Below, piece after piece: positions 34,004 to 42,497 of a stretch of DNA of 64,000 bases. This DNA comes from Bacteroidota bacterium. GTDB taxonomy: Bacteria; Bacteroidota; Ignavibacteria; UBA10030; UBA8401. The notes under the pieces are model-generated. The model was not told where the DNA came from. It saw nothing but the letters and a program-made list of their open reading frames with translations, and did not search any database. Within the stretch, counting starts at the first letter, position 1; each line of letters starts with the position of its first letter. The position numbers and the translations under genes are program-made. The stretch spans positions 1,612,001-1,676,000 of the forward strand of contig JBBAAO010000001.1 in NCBI GenBank assembly GCA_041658205.1. Direction: 5' to 3'.

Positions 34004-36188
34004 CAAACCGTTCCACTTTCGTGATATTTTTGATACGCCTCAATCGATCGATGATATTATTCAAATGAGCAATATCCTTTACGTACAATATAAATTGACC
34101 GTCAAAAAAAGAATCTTTTGTATTAATCGTGACACCGCGAATATTCGTGCTGTTAAAATTGGAGATGGCGTTTGTGACATCATTCAATAGACCATTTCGA
34201 TCGTTACCGGAAATTTTTACACCAGCAATAAAATCACCAGCACCGGATTCAGGCCATGATACACGAACAATTCGCTGTTCTCCATTACTCAGCATCGATT
34301 GAACGTTGCGGCAGTTTTTTCGGTGAATTTTAATCCCCTCACCAGTGGTAACATATCCTACAATGTCATCCCCCGGAATTGGATTGCAGCATTTGGCATA
34401 TGTATACAACATATCGCCTTTAGTGCCGAAGATTGATATTCCCGTCGTAAGATTTCTGGCTGTGTCGACAAATTTATTGAACATCGACGTTGATTCATCG
34501 ACTTTTGTTTCCGTTTCACCTTTGAGATTCGTATCAGTCAACTCACTAATGACGACATCAACATCAATCTCTTCATTTTTGATTGCGAGATAAAACAACT
34601 GAAGATTGTCATACCGTTTTGTATGAACAAACTTTGTGAGATCATCATCATTAATATGAAGTTTTGCCTTTTTCGCTTTTTTATCCCAAATCTCTTTCCC
34701 TTCATCAATCAGTTTTCGTTCTTCTTCCTTGATGTATCGGCGAATATGGGATTTTGCTTTATGAGTTATCGCAAATTTTTCCCAATCAAAATTCGGTTTT
34801 TGCTTTTTCGATGTAATAACTTCCACTTGATCGCCGCTTCGGAGAATTGTGTTTAATGGAACAATTCTACCGTTTACTTTTGCACCAATCGTATGAAAAC
34901 CGACATCCGAATGGATTTCAAAAGCAAAATCAATCGCCGTGGCACCTTTGGGAAGGATCTTCAAGTCACCTTTTGGTGTGAAGACATAAATTTCATCCTG
35001 GTAAAGATTTAGTTTGAAACTTTCGATTAATTCTTTCGGTGACACATTTTCGTCTGCCTGTTTTTGGTCGAACATTTCACGAACCCAGTTGATCCAATTT
35101 TCCAACTCTCTGTCCAACGGCGCCTGCGAACTATTCTCTTTATAATACCAATGCGCCGCAACACCGCGTTCCGCGATTTCATGCATTTGGCGCGTTCGGA
35201 TCTGTACTTCAACCATTTTTCCTTCGGGACCGACAACTGTTGTGTGAAGCGATTGGTAGCCGTTCTTTTTGGGAATGGAAATATAATTTTTAAAACGTTC
35301 GGGAATTGGTTTATAGATTTCAGAGATGATGCCGTATACTGTGAAACACTCGTTATTGTCCGGCGTTTGCAAGATGATACGAACGGCGAACATATCGTAA
35401 ATTTCTTCCAACGGTTTTGAACGTTTCTGCATCTTATTGTAAATGCTAAATAAGTGCTTGGGACGTCCTTCAATTTCAAATTTCAAATTGCTCTGACGAA
35501 GCCGTGTTTCAACAGGGACAATAAACTTGCGGATATAATGTTCTCGTTCTCGTCGTTTGGAATTCAACCCGTGTGCAATCTCTTCATACTCTTTTCGATG
35601 AAGATGCTTAAACGCCAGATCTTCCAACTCCCATTTTATTTTTGCAAGACCAAACCGATGAGCAAACGGTGCGTAGATATCAAGGGTTTCTTTTGCGATG
35701 CGTTGTTGTTTTTCGGCGGGAAGATATTCCAATGTCCGCATGTTATGCAGGCGATCGGCAAACTTAATAATCATCACACGGATATCATTGACCATGGAGA
35801 GGAGCAGTTTACGGTAATTTTCTGCCTGTGTAATCTCATGGCTGTCAAAGATATTGCTAATTTTTGTTGCACCATCGACTATTTCTGCAATCGTATCTCC
35901 AAATTCTTTGCGAATAATGTCAATATCGATATCGGTATCTTCCACTACGTCGTGAAGCAATGCCGATGCAACAGAAACATCATCCAACGCAATCTCTTTA
36001 GCAACTACCATTGCCACTTCAAAAGGGTGGCCAAAATACGGTTCGCCGGAACTACGCAAGTCATGCTTATGCGCTTCGACACTCATTTCAAACGCGCGAG
36101 TGATGAGATCGACATTTACCTTGTGAAGATTCTTATGGCAGACTGCCAAAAGATCATCCAATTTTTTTTTATGTTTGGCTAACAGCAT
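33996..36188 (-). CDS. Bifunctional (p)ppGpp synthetase/hydrolase
   Basis: A 730-residue RelA/SpoT homologue (Rel). The HD hydrolase domain is intact (SALLHDVVEDTDID, His79-Asp80, and DGATKIS), and the synthetase domain shows KMQKRSKPLEEIYDMFAVRII, NGYQSLHTTVVGPEGKMVEVQIRT and AERGVAAHWYYKE. A TGS domain (DEIYVFTPKGDLKILPKGATAIDFAFEIH), a zinc-finger-like segment (AKCCNPIPGD...HRKNC) and a C-terminal ACT domain follow. Both activities are therefore expected, controlling the stringent response. It precedes ruvX and follows a TPR protein. Confidence 0.94.
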   Translation of the reverse strand: MLLAKHKKKLDDLLAVCHKNLHKVNVDLITRAFEMSVEAHKHDLRSSGEPYFGHPFEVAMVVAKEIALDDVSVASALLHDVVEDTDIDIDIIRKEFGDTIAEIVDGATKISNIFDSHEITQAENYRKLLLSMVNDIRVMIIKFADRLHNMRTLEYLPAEKQQRIAKETLDIYAPFAHRFGLAKIKWELEDLAFKHLHRKEYEEIAHGLNSKRREREHYIRKFIVPVETRLRQSNLKFEIEGRPKHLFSIYNKMQKRSKPLEEIYDMFAVRIILQTPDNNECFTVYGIISEIYKPIPERFKNYISIPKKNGYQSLHTTVVGPEGKMVEVQIRTRQMHEIAERGVAAHWYYKENSSQAPLDRELENWINWVREMFDQKQADENVSPKELIESFKLNLYQDEIYVFTPKGDLKILPKGATAIDFAFEIHSDVGFHTIGAKVNGRIVPLNTILRSGDQVEVITSKKQKPNFDWEKFAITHKAKSHIRRYIKEEERKLIDEGKEIWDKKAKKAKLHINDDDLTKFVHTKRYDNLQLFYLAIKNEEIDVDVVISELTDTNLKGETETKVDESTSMFNKFVDTARNLTTGISIFGTKGDMLYTYAKCCNPIPGDDIVGYVTTGEGIKIHRKNCRNVQSMLSNGEQRIVRVSWPESGAGDFIAGVKISGNDRNGLLNDVTNAISNFNSTNIRGVTINTKDSFFDGQFILYVKDIAHLNNIIDRLRRIKNITKVERFDE

Positions 36189-36193
36189 TAAGG

Positions 36194-37201
36194 TTACTCG
36201 ATTGTTTCCAAAAGATCTTCCGCTTTGGAGATCTTCTTTTTCAGATCGCCTTTGGTTCTTCCAATGTATTTTTTCAGTGCAATCAATTGTTTCAGCTCAA
36301 CTTTTGCTTTGGCGGTATCTTTTCCCGTTATGGCAAACTGCGCTATTTTTAATCTGCAAACAGCTTCAGTATATCGATTCACCACTTTGGCATGTATTGT
36401 ACTTTGAAGCAATCGTTCTACAATCTCGATTAGTTTTTTTTTATTATTCCATTGTTCGTAGGTGGTCATTAAATTCCAAAGAAATAATCGATTATCCGGA
36501 TATTCTTTGAGCATAATTAGGCCGTATTTTTCAGCATCGGCATAACGTTTTTCTTCAGTAAAGATAACCATCAAATTATGCGATGCAAGATGTTTTTCAT
36601 ACGGATGGGAAAAAGATTCGACAATGAGCTTAATCCCTTCTTCGCTTCTATCCGAAATAAATGGAATCCAAGACATTTTGCTGCGCCAGTAATAGAAAGA
36701 GCCGAGAATATTTTTTGCTTCAACAAAATTGGGATCGGCTTCTAAACAACGTTCCAAAGAACCGCCTGCCGACAAGCCGTAATAAATTCCAGAGGCAAGA
36801 TTTCCATTCTCTGACTTTGTATAAGAACGAAATGCTTCTGAGCTTCCCGTATAAAAATAACCGTACGCAGAATTGTTTTTACTTTTAATGAGAGGTTGAG
36901 AGAGGATTTCAACAATATTCAATAATGAATCGTATTGTTTTTCGTTGAATGGATCGTCATAATCGGTATTTTTTGCCTGCATCATTCCTGCCAAATAGAG
37001 ATATCCGGAGGGATGATGCGGGAATTCTTTGATGATGGTTTGGAAAACAATTTCCGCTGAGTCATATTCTTGCTTCAATGTCAGGTCGATTCCCTGGAGC
37101 ACCAATGAGTGTTGATGTTTATCTTCCAAGAATTGGGATTGAAGAAATGATGATACAGAGAGAAGCAGAATGAATGAATATGCAATAATATTTTTCAGCA
37201 A
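36194..37201 (-). CDS. Secreted TPR-repeat protein
   Basis: A 335-residue protein with a signal peptide (LLKNIIAYSFILLLSVSSFLQSQ) and helical repeats of TPR type: EYDSAEIVFQTIIKEFPHHPSGYLYLAGM, LERCLEADPNFVEAKNILGSFYYW, HPYEKHLASHNLMVIFTEEKRYADAEKYGLIMLKEYPDNRLFLWNL and further C-terminal helices. Probably periplasmic and protein-binding; no enzymatic motif. The start is a TTG at 37201 with GGAG suitably placed before it, three bases after the upp stop. Function unknown. Confidence 0.72.
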   Translation of the reverse strand: MLKNIIAYSFILLLSVSSFLQSQFLEDKHQHSLVLQGIDLTLKQEYDSAEIVFQTIIKEFPHHPSGYLYLAGMMQAKNTDYDDPFNEKQYDSLLNIVEILSQPLIKSKNNSAYGYFYTGSSEAFRSYTKSENGNLASGIYYGLSAGGSLERCLEADPNFVEAKNILGSFYYWRSKMSWIPFISDRSEEGIKLIVESFSHPYEKHLASHNLMVIFTEEKRYADAEKYGLIMLKEYPDNRLFLWNLMTTYEQWNNKKKLIEIVERLLQSTIHAKVVNRYTEAVCRLKIAQFAITGKDTAKAKVELKQLIALKKYIGRTKGDLKKKISKAEDLLETIE

Positions 37202-37203
37202 GA

Positions 37204-37830
37204 TTACTCCGTACCAAAAACTCTATCTCCTGCATCTCCAAGACCAGGCAGGATATATCCATTATTATTCAACCCTCTATCCACGACTGCACAAAAAATA
37301 TCAACATCGGGATGACTCTTTTGCACAATCTTTATACCGGCGGGCGATGCAACTAAACAAACAAATCGAATATTGTTTGCCCCTTTATTTTTCAGGAACG
37401 TTAATGCTGCTTTTGCACTTCCTCCTGTAGCCAACATCGGATCAATAAGGAGCACCAAACTTTTCGATAATGTTTTGGGAAATTTTGAATAATAATCAAC
37501 CGGTTCCAATGTCTCTTCATCACGATATAAACCGACATGACCGACCTTTGCTTCTGGAAGCACATTCATGAATCCTTCCACCATACCCAAACCAGCGCGA
37601 AGAATTGGAACAATCACGATATGCTCTTTGAGTCTGACACCGTTCGTTTTTTCCAACGGAGTCTCAAGGGCATATTCTTGAAGTGAAAAATTGTGAGTCA
37701 CTTCAAATGCCATCATTCCCGCAATTCGATTGAGCACTGTGCGAAATTGATGATTCGGAGTATTCTTATCTCGAAGGATGGAAACATCACGCTGCACAAG
37801 AGGATGGTCAATAACGGTGAGGGTACTCAT
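37204..37830 (-). CDS. upp: Uracil phosphoribosyltransferase
   Basis: A 208-residue salvage enzyme forming UMP from uracil and PRPP. It begins VIDHPLVQRDVSILRDKNTPNHQFRTVLNRI and has the PRPP loop LLIDPMLATGGSAKAALTFLKNKGA (near residue 122) and the uracil-binding C-terminus GYILPGLGDAGDRVFGTE. The ATG at 37830 has GGAG upstream and gives the standard N-terminus; the longer frame to 37878 overlaps der and is rejected. Confidence 0.95.
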   Translation of the reverse strand: MSTLTVIDHPLVQRDVSILRDKNTPNHQFRTVLNRIAGMMAFEVTHNFSLQEYALETPLEKTNGVRLKEHIVIVPILRAGLGMVEGFMNVLPEAKVGHVGLYRDEETLEPVDYYSKFPKTLSKSLVLLIDPMLATGGSAKAALTFLKNKGANNIRFVCLVASPAGIKIVQKSHPDVDIFCAVVDRGLNNNGYILPGLGDAGDRVFGTE

Positions 37831-37852
37831 GCAATCTCCAAAATGATGAGAA

Positions 37853-39172
37853 TTATTTTCGTTTTTTCTTAAAGACAAGTATTAAGGGAACACCAATAAA
37901 TCCATAATGATGCCTGATCCTGTTCCTCAGAAAACCTTTGTACGATTCCGAGACGAGGTCCGGCTCATTGGCAAAGAATGCAAAAACTGGAGGAGATGTC
38001 TTCACTTGAGTCACATAATTCAATTTGATATCCTTCCCTGTTTTTGTTGAAGGTGGATAACGCTGGACATCTGGAAGCAATGTGTCATTGAGCGAACTGG
38101 TCGGGATTCTCATCGCACGGTTTGTATGGACCGTTTTCGCAAGATCGATCAGTTTTGGCAGGCGTTGTTTCGTCTTCGCTGATACAAAGAGCACAGGGAT
38201 ATAATCATATTGTCGTAATTTTTCACGAAGGGATTCTTCATACCGGATAGTTGAGTTCGTATCCTTCCCTTCTACTGCATCCCATTTGTTGATCCCCAAA
38301 ACCACACCGATATTTTTTTCAGCTGCAGTCTGAACAATCCTAAAATCCTGTTTCTCCAATGGAATGCTCGCGTCAAATAAAATAATCGCAATATTACATC
38401 GATCGATCGCTTTTAAAGTTCTTAATGTTGAATAAAAATCAACATTCTGTCGAATTTTACTTTTCCGCATCAACCCGGCGGTGTCTACAAGCAACACCTC
38501 TTCGCCATTCAAATTATAGATAGAATCAATCGAATCACGTGTTGTTCCGGCAATTGGAGTAACAATGGAGCGTTCTTTTCCTATCAGCGCATTCACCATC
38601 GACGATTTTCCAACATTTGGCTTTCCGATGATCGCTATACGCATCTGAGAATCTTCTTTTTTATCGTCCAGGTCGATTGTGAATTCCTGCGTGAGTACAT
38701 CAAGAAAATCACCGATCTTTCTCCCTCCCAATGCTCCAATGGTATAGAGTTCTCCGAGTCCCAACGTATGGAACTGCGCCGAATTAGTTTCTTCACGAGC
38801 TGAATCAACCTTGTTAACAACCAGAATGACTTTTTTGTTTTCTCTACGGAGGATATTTGCCAGCTCTTTGTCGATATAAGTTATGCCTTCTTTTCCATCG
38901 ACGAGAAATATGATCTTGTCAGCTTCTTCAATGGCGATCTGTGTCTGTTCGCGGATCGCCTTTTCAAAAACTTCATCAGAATCAGGAACAAATCCCCCAG
39001 TATCAATAATCGTGAACGGTTTTCCAGTCCATTCTGCTTCAGCATAGTGACGGTCGCGCGTAATACCAGGGGCATCATCAACGATGGCTGTCTGCATTCC
39101 GATAAGGCGGTTAAAAAAAGTAGATTTCCCGACGTTGGGGCGACCAACGATTGCAACGATAGGCTTTGACAT
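37853..39172 (-). CDS. der: Ribosome-assembly GTPase Der (EngA)
   Basis: A 439-residue protein with two tandem GTPase domains and a KH-like C-terminal domain, required for 50S subunit assembly. The first domain has GRPNVGKSTFFNRL (residues 8-21), DTGG and NKVD. The second has GKPNVGKSSMVNAL (near residue 183), DTAG and NKWD. The basic tail ends IPLILVFKKKRK. It is the first gene of a minus-strand run der-upp-TPR-rel-ruvX-mtgA-AlbA_2. Confidence 0.95.
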   Translation of the reverse strand: MSKPIVAIVGRPNVGKSTFFNRLIGMQTAIVDDAPGITRDRHYAEAEWTGKPFTIIDTGGFVPDSDEVFEKAIREQTQIAIEEADKIIFLVDGKEGITYIDKELANILRRENKKVILVVNKVDSAREETNSAQFHTLGLGELYTIGALGGRKIGDFLDVLTQEFTIDLDDKKEDSQMRIAIIGKPNVGKSSMVNALIGKERSIVTPIAGTTRDSIDSIYNLNGEEVLLVDTAGLMRKSKIRQNVDFYSTLRTLKAIDRCNIAIILFDASIPLEKQDFRIVQTAAEKNIGVVLGINKWDAVEGKDTNSTIRYEESLREKLRQYDYIPVLFVSAKTKQRLPKLIDLAKTVHTNRAMRIPTSSLNDTLLPDVQRYPPSTKTGKDIKLNYVTQVKTSPPVFAFFANEPDLVSESYKGFLRNRIRHHYGFIGVPLILVFKKKRK

Positions 39173-39212
39173 TTTTTCTTTCTATTTAGGACAAAATACG
39201 AAATATAAAGGA

Positions 39213-39249
39213 CAAAAAAAATCCCGCCTTGTTTACCAAAGGCGGGATT
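39213..39249 (-). terminator. Terminator of metX
   Basis: On the minus strand AATCCCGCCTT (complement of 39239-39249) pairs with AAGGCGGGATT (complement of 39220-39230) across an 8-base loop, followed by T7. It isolates metX from der. Confidence 0.9.
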
Positions 39250-39267
39250 CGTTTTTCGAAGAAATGT

Positions 39268-40392
39268 CTATAGGGTAGCAAAATATTTCTTTACATGAGT
39301 TTCCATTTGCTCAAATTCAATCAGGAAAGCGTCATGTCCGTAAGGAGAATGGATCTCGCGATAGGTAGAGTGTGGAATCAGCGATGCTATGTGTTGCTGT
39401 TCTGAAACTGGGTACAGAATATCTGAATCGATCCCGATTGATAATGATGGGATTTTTATAGAACCAAGCACTTCCTGCAACGTTCCTCTACCGGATGTAA
39501 CATCATGCAAATCCATTGATCGGGTAATGTAGAGATACGTGTTGGCATCAAAGCGATTGACCAATTTTATTCCTTGATGATGAAGATAACTTTCCACTTG
39601 AAAAAGATTCGAGGTATCAAATCGATAGGTTAATTCGCTGCCGTTCTTTTTTTGCCGTTCACGCGAAAAGCGGGAAGCAAATTCTTTTTCACTTCGATAT
39701 GACATCATCGCTATTTGGCGAGCAAGCGAAAACCCTTTTTCAGGCTGCTTAAATTCATAATAATTTCCTCCTCTCCAATCAGGATCGTTCATAATCGCCT
39801 GTCGGGCAAGATCATTCAAGCCTATCGCCCATGGAGAATGCTGTGCGGATGTTGCGATAGGAATGATGGATTCAACTAACTCAGGATACAATAAAGCCCA
39901 CTCGAGCACTTGCATTCCGCCAAGTGAACCGCCGATGACGGTCTTCAATTTTTTTACACCAAGATAGGTTACCAGCGATTTTTGAACGCGGACCATATCT
40001 CGAACGGTCATTTGAGGAAACAACATTCCGTAGGGATGTCCTGTGATGGGATTGATCGAGTTCGAACCAGTCGTGCCGTAACAACTACCAAGAAAATTTG
40101 AACTGATAATAAAATATTTTCTGGTATCAAGCGGTTTTCCTTCACCAATAAACGAATCCCACCAGCCAATCGAATGAGGATCATCAGACGTATATCCTGC
40201 AGCATGTGCACTTCCTGTAAGAGCATGGCAAACAAGAATTGCATTGCTGCACTCTACGTTCAATTCACCGTATGTTTCATAAGCAACTGAAACAGAAGAA
40301 AGTTCCTCTCCACAATCCATGACCAGTGGATTTGTTTCGTCAAACAATTGAACATTTTTTGTCGCAACAATATTTTTTGTTTTTATTTCCAT
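39268..40392 (-). CDS. metX: Homoserine O-acetyltransferase
   Basis: A 374-residue alpha/beta-hydrolase-fold enzyme activating homoserine for methionine synthesis. ILVCHALTGSAHAAG is the oxyanion region, and GGSLGGMQVLEWAL (near residue 155) has the nucleophilic Ser. A catalytic Asp lies in IGIDSDILYP and the His in SPYGHDAFLIE near the C-terminus. In this family acetyl- or succinyl-CoA use is not certain from motifs alone; pairing with metY favours acetyl. The ATG at 40392 is preferred to an upstream TTG at 40404. Confidence 0.92.
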   Translation of the reverse strand: MEIKTKNIVATKNVQLFDETNPLVMDCGEELSSVSVAYETYGELNVECSNAILVCHALTGSAHAAGYTSDDPHSIGWWDSFIGEGKPLDTRKYFIISSNFLGSCYGTTGSNSINPITGHPYGMLFPQMTVRDMVRVQKSLVTYLGVKKLKTVIGGSLGGMQVLEWALLYPELVESIIPIATSAQHSPWAIGLNDLARQAIMNDPDWRGGNYYEFKQPEKGFSLARQIAMMSYRSEKEFASRFSRERQKKNGSELTYRFDTSNLFQVESYLHHQGIKLVNRFDANTYLYITRSMDLHDVTSGRGTLQEVLGSIKIPSLSIGIDSDILYPVSEQQHIASLIPHSTYREIHSPYGHDAFLIEFEQMETHVKKYFATL

Positions 40393-40401
40393 TTTTATTT
40401 G

Positions 40402-40440
40402 CAAAAAGAAGTGACCGTCATCGAATAGATGACAGTCACT
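40402..40440 (-). terminator. Terminator between metY and metX
   Basis: AGTGACCGTCATC (40410-40422) and GATGACAGTCACT (40428-40440) form a 13-bp stem with one mismatch; on the minus strand a T-rich stretch follows. Read-through is needed for metX unless it has its own promoter. Confidence 0.75.
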
Positions 40441-40450
40441 GATAACATAT

Positions 40451-41794
40451 CTATGCAGTTACTGTTTCTCTATTTTTTACGGCACGGAGAGCTTCATCGA
40501 AATCTTCAATGATATCTTCGATATGCTCAATCCCGACTGAAACTCGAATAAGATCCGGAGTAACACCGGAAAGCAATTGTTCTTCCTGGTTCAATTGTTC
40601 ATGTGTCGTCGATGCCGGGTGGATGACGAGAGTCTTTGCATCACCAACATTAGCCAACAGACTAGACAGTTTCACGTTATTAACAAATTTCTTGCCTGAT
40701 TCTATTCCACCCTTTATTCCGAAAACAAGAACTGAACCAAACAATCCGTTTCGCAAATATTTTTTTGCCAATGTGTGATGCGGATGATCAGGTAATCCTG
40801 GATATGAGACCCATTCTACCAGCGGATGTTTCTCTAACCATTGTGCTAGCTTTAATGCATTCTCGTTGTGTCGTTCAATACGCAATGACAGAGTTTCCAA
40901 TCCTTGCAATAATTGAAATGAATTGAACGGACTGATTGCAGCGCCGATATCACGCAGGCCTTCAACACGTGCACGAATGGCAAACGCAATGTTTCCGAAT
41001 GGTCCGGGGGTTCCGAAGACATCCCAGAATTTCAATCCGTGATACGCCGGACTTGGTTCGGTAAAAATTGGAAACTTACCATTTCCCCAATTAAATTTTC
41101 CGGAATCCACAACAACACCACCAATGGAAGTTCCATGTCCGCCGATCCATTTTGTTGCCGAGTGAGTGATGATATCCGCACCATGTTCAAACGGACGTGC
41201 CAAGTATCCACCGGCACCAAACGTATTGTCCACAATCAACGGAATACCTTGATCATGTGCAATTTTTGCAATGGCTTCCAAATCAGGAATATTTAGTCTC
41301 GGATTACCGATTGTTTCAATATAGATTGCTTTTGTTTTTTCATCAATTAATTTTTTGAATTCTTCGGTTGAATCACCATCAACAAATTTTACACCAATTC
41401 CCAAACGAGGCAATGTCACCTTAAATTGATTGTATGTTCCGCCATACAGATTACTTGTGGAGATGATATTTTCCCCAGCCTGGGCAATTGTAGTAATTGC
41501 AAGAAATTGGGCTGCTTGTCCTGAAGCAGTTGCAACTGCAGCAACTCCTCCTTCAAGAGCTGCAATACGTTCTTCGAACACGGCGGTAGTAGGATTCATA
41601 ATTCGGGTGTAAATATTCCCAAATTCTTTCAAGCCAAAAAGATTTGCGGCGTGCGTTGCATTATCAAAATTGTAGGAAGTTGTTTGATAAATCGGAACAG
41701 CACGTGATTTCGTCGTCGGATCGGGCTGCTGGCCAGCATGCAATTGTAATGTTTCAAAACGATAGTTTCTTTTTTTTCCATTTGTCGTAGACAT
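40451..41794 (-). CDS. metY: O-acetylhomoserine sulfhydrylase
   Basis: A 447-residue PLP enzyme of the Cys/Met metabolism family that makes homocysteine from O-acetylhomoserine and sulfide. FETLQLHAGQQPDPTTKSRAVPIYQTTSYNF is the family N-terminus, IYTRIMNPT binds PLP phosphate, and the PLP-lysine is in THSATKWIGGHGTSIGG (near residue 213). Length (about 430-450) and the extended ATKWIGGHGT stretch favour MetY over the shorter MetB/MetC enzymes. AGAGGAA lies seven bases before the ATG. It is controlled by a SAM-I riboswitch about 250 bases upstream. Confidence 0.93.
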   Translation of the reverse strand: MSTTNGKKRNYRFETLQLHAGQQPDPTTKSRAVPIYQTTSYNFDNATHAANLFGLKEFGNIYTRIMNPTTAVFEERIAALEGGVAAVATASGQAAQFLAITTIAQAGENIISTSNLYGGTYNQFKVTLPRLGIGVKFVDGDSTEEFKKLIDEKTKAIYIETIGNPRLNIPDLEAIAKIAHDQGIPLIVDNTFGAGGYLARPFEHGADIITHSATKWIGGHGTSIGGVVVDSGKFNWGNGKFPIFTEPSPAYHGLKFWDVFGTPGPFGNIAFAIRARVEGLRDIGAAISPFNSFQLLQGLETLSLRIERHNENALKLAQWLEKHPLVEWVSYPGLPDHPHHTLAKKYLRNGLFGSVLVFGIKGGIESGKKFVNNVKLSSLLANVGDAKTLVIHPASTTHEQLNQEEQLLSGVTPDLIRVSVGIEHIEDIIEDFDEALRAVKNRETVTA

Positions 41795-41823
41795 AACATT
41801 TTCCTCTTATAATTTAAATGTAT

Positions 41824-41850
41824 ACACTGCTCCACTGTGGAGGTTAGTGT
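41824..41850 (-). repeat. Leader hairpin before metY
   Basis: ACACT (41824-41828) pairs with AGTGT (41846-41850) and CTCCAC (41830-41835) with GTGGAG (41837-41842). There is no U run after it. It lies between the Cys-Cys leader ORF and the metY ribosome site and could influence translation. Confidence 0.45.
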
Positions 41851-41880
41851 GTTTACCAATGTAGAATGAGGGAGTATATG

Positions 41881-41976
41881 TTAGCGACAACAGAGAAAAT
41901 TACCGTCGAAATACGACGAGGTATGTTCCAGGGTAGGACGTGAAGCGTAAAAAAGATGTAGGTTAGAAATATTCAT
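41881..41976 (-). CDS. Possible 31-residue leader peptide ending Cys-Cys-Arg
   Basis: A small open frame, ATG to TAA, located between the SAM riboswitch terminator and metY in the same direction. The peptide starts Met-Asn-Ile-Ser and ends Phe-Leu-Cys-Cys-Arg just before the stop. The adjacent cysteine codons (TGT TGT) at the end of a short leader in front of a sulfur-assimilation gene are reminiscent of cysteine-sensing attenuation ORFs known from Actinobacteria. The ribosome site (AAAGAAA) is weak and the length alone is not significant, so its coding status is inference. Confidence 0.35.
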   Translation of the reverse strand: MNISNLHLFYASRPTLEHTSSYFDGNFLCCR

Positions 41977-42040
41977 GGTATAGTTTCTTTGTTATTGCTC
42001 AATCAATACTACAGCATAAGTAACAAAGTAGTAGTACATT

Positions 42041-42084
42041 TAAAACGAAAAAACCTCTTATAGTTGATAAACTAAAAGAGGTTT
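42041..42084 (-). terminator. Terminator of SAM riboswitch expression platform
   Basis: On the minus strand the stem AAACCTCTT/AAGAGGTTT (42076-42084 with 42051-42059), plus the inner TAGTT/AACTA helix (42061-42065 with 42070-42074), is followed by a U run. Its 5' half (complement of 42066-42078) can instead pair with the complement of 42100-42112, the 3' strand of aptamer helix P1, forming the antiterminator. Confidence 0.85.
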
Positions 42085-42106
42085 TGAATAAAACTCAGGC
42101 TTTTAG

Positions 42107-42216
42107 TTCATCTTGTTCTCCTTACGGAGAATCTGAATTTAGCACCTGCACAACGCTGTTTGAGTTGCCGGTTGCTGTGGAATCTTCGGGTCAGTCCCTC
42201 ATCCACTCTTGATGAA
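42107..42216 (-). promoter_or_regulatory. SAM-I (S-box) riboswitch aptamer
   Basis: Minus-strand sequence shows the S-box core in order: P1 strand TTCATC, AAGAGTGGATGAGGGACTGA, CCACAGCAACCGGCAAC, CAGGTGCTAAATTC, a hairpin TTCTCCGTAAGGAGAA and the closing P1 strand GATGAA (TTCATC at 42211-42216 pairs with GATGAA at 42107-42112). The 3' P1 strand is shared with a 13-base antiterminator. High SAM should therefore favour termination before metY. Confidence 0.92.
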
Positions 42217-42247
42217 TGTTAATTATCTATGAAAAAGAACTATATGT

Positions 42248-42275
42248 AATATAACATATAATTTTTATATGTCAA
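42248..42275 (-). promoter_or_regulatory. Promoter of metY riboswitch transcript
   Basis: On the minus strand TTGACA (complement of 42270-42275), a 16-base spacer and TATATT (complement of 42248-42253), about 25-30 bases before the riboswitch P1. A sigma-70-like match at the expected place. Confidence 0.5.
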
Positions 42276-42497
42276 TAGTTGTTCCTGTTTTATTTTTATG
42301 TACTCTTTGCTGTAACACTTAGATCAGTCAAAACAATCATCAGATTCTGAAATATTATTCGGTCTTCGTTATGTCATATAAATTTCTATATTTATTTATG
42401 TCAGTCAAATTAATTTCTAAAAAATTATAGTCGATTGATTATAGATGCGGAAAAGCCAGTATACCATGACATCGGTTAATTATTTTCATAAATAACA

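Noticed and set aside
35454..36182. 242-codon plus-strand frame opposite the rel gene
   Set aside because: Shadow frame antisense to a strongly conserved gene; no ribosome site or family.
41824..41850. Hairpin before metY as a transcription terminator
   Set aside because: No U run follows on the minus strand; kept only as a leader hairpin.
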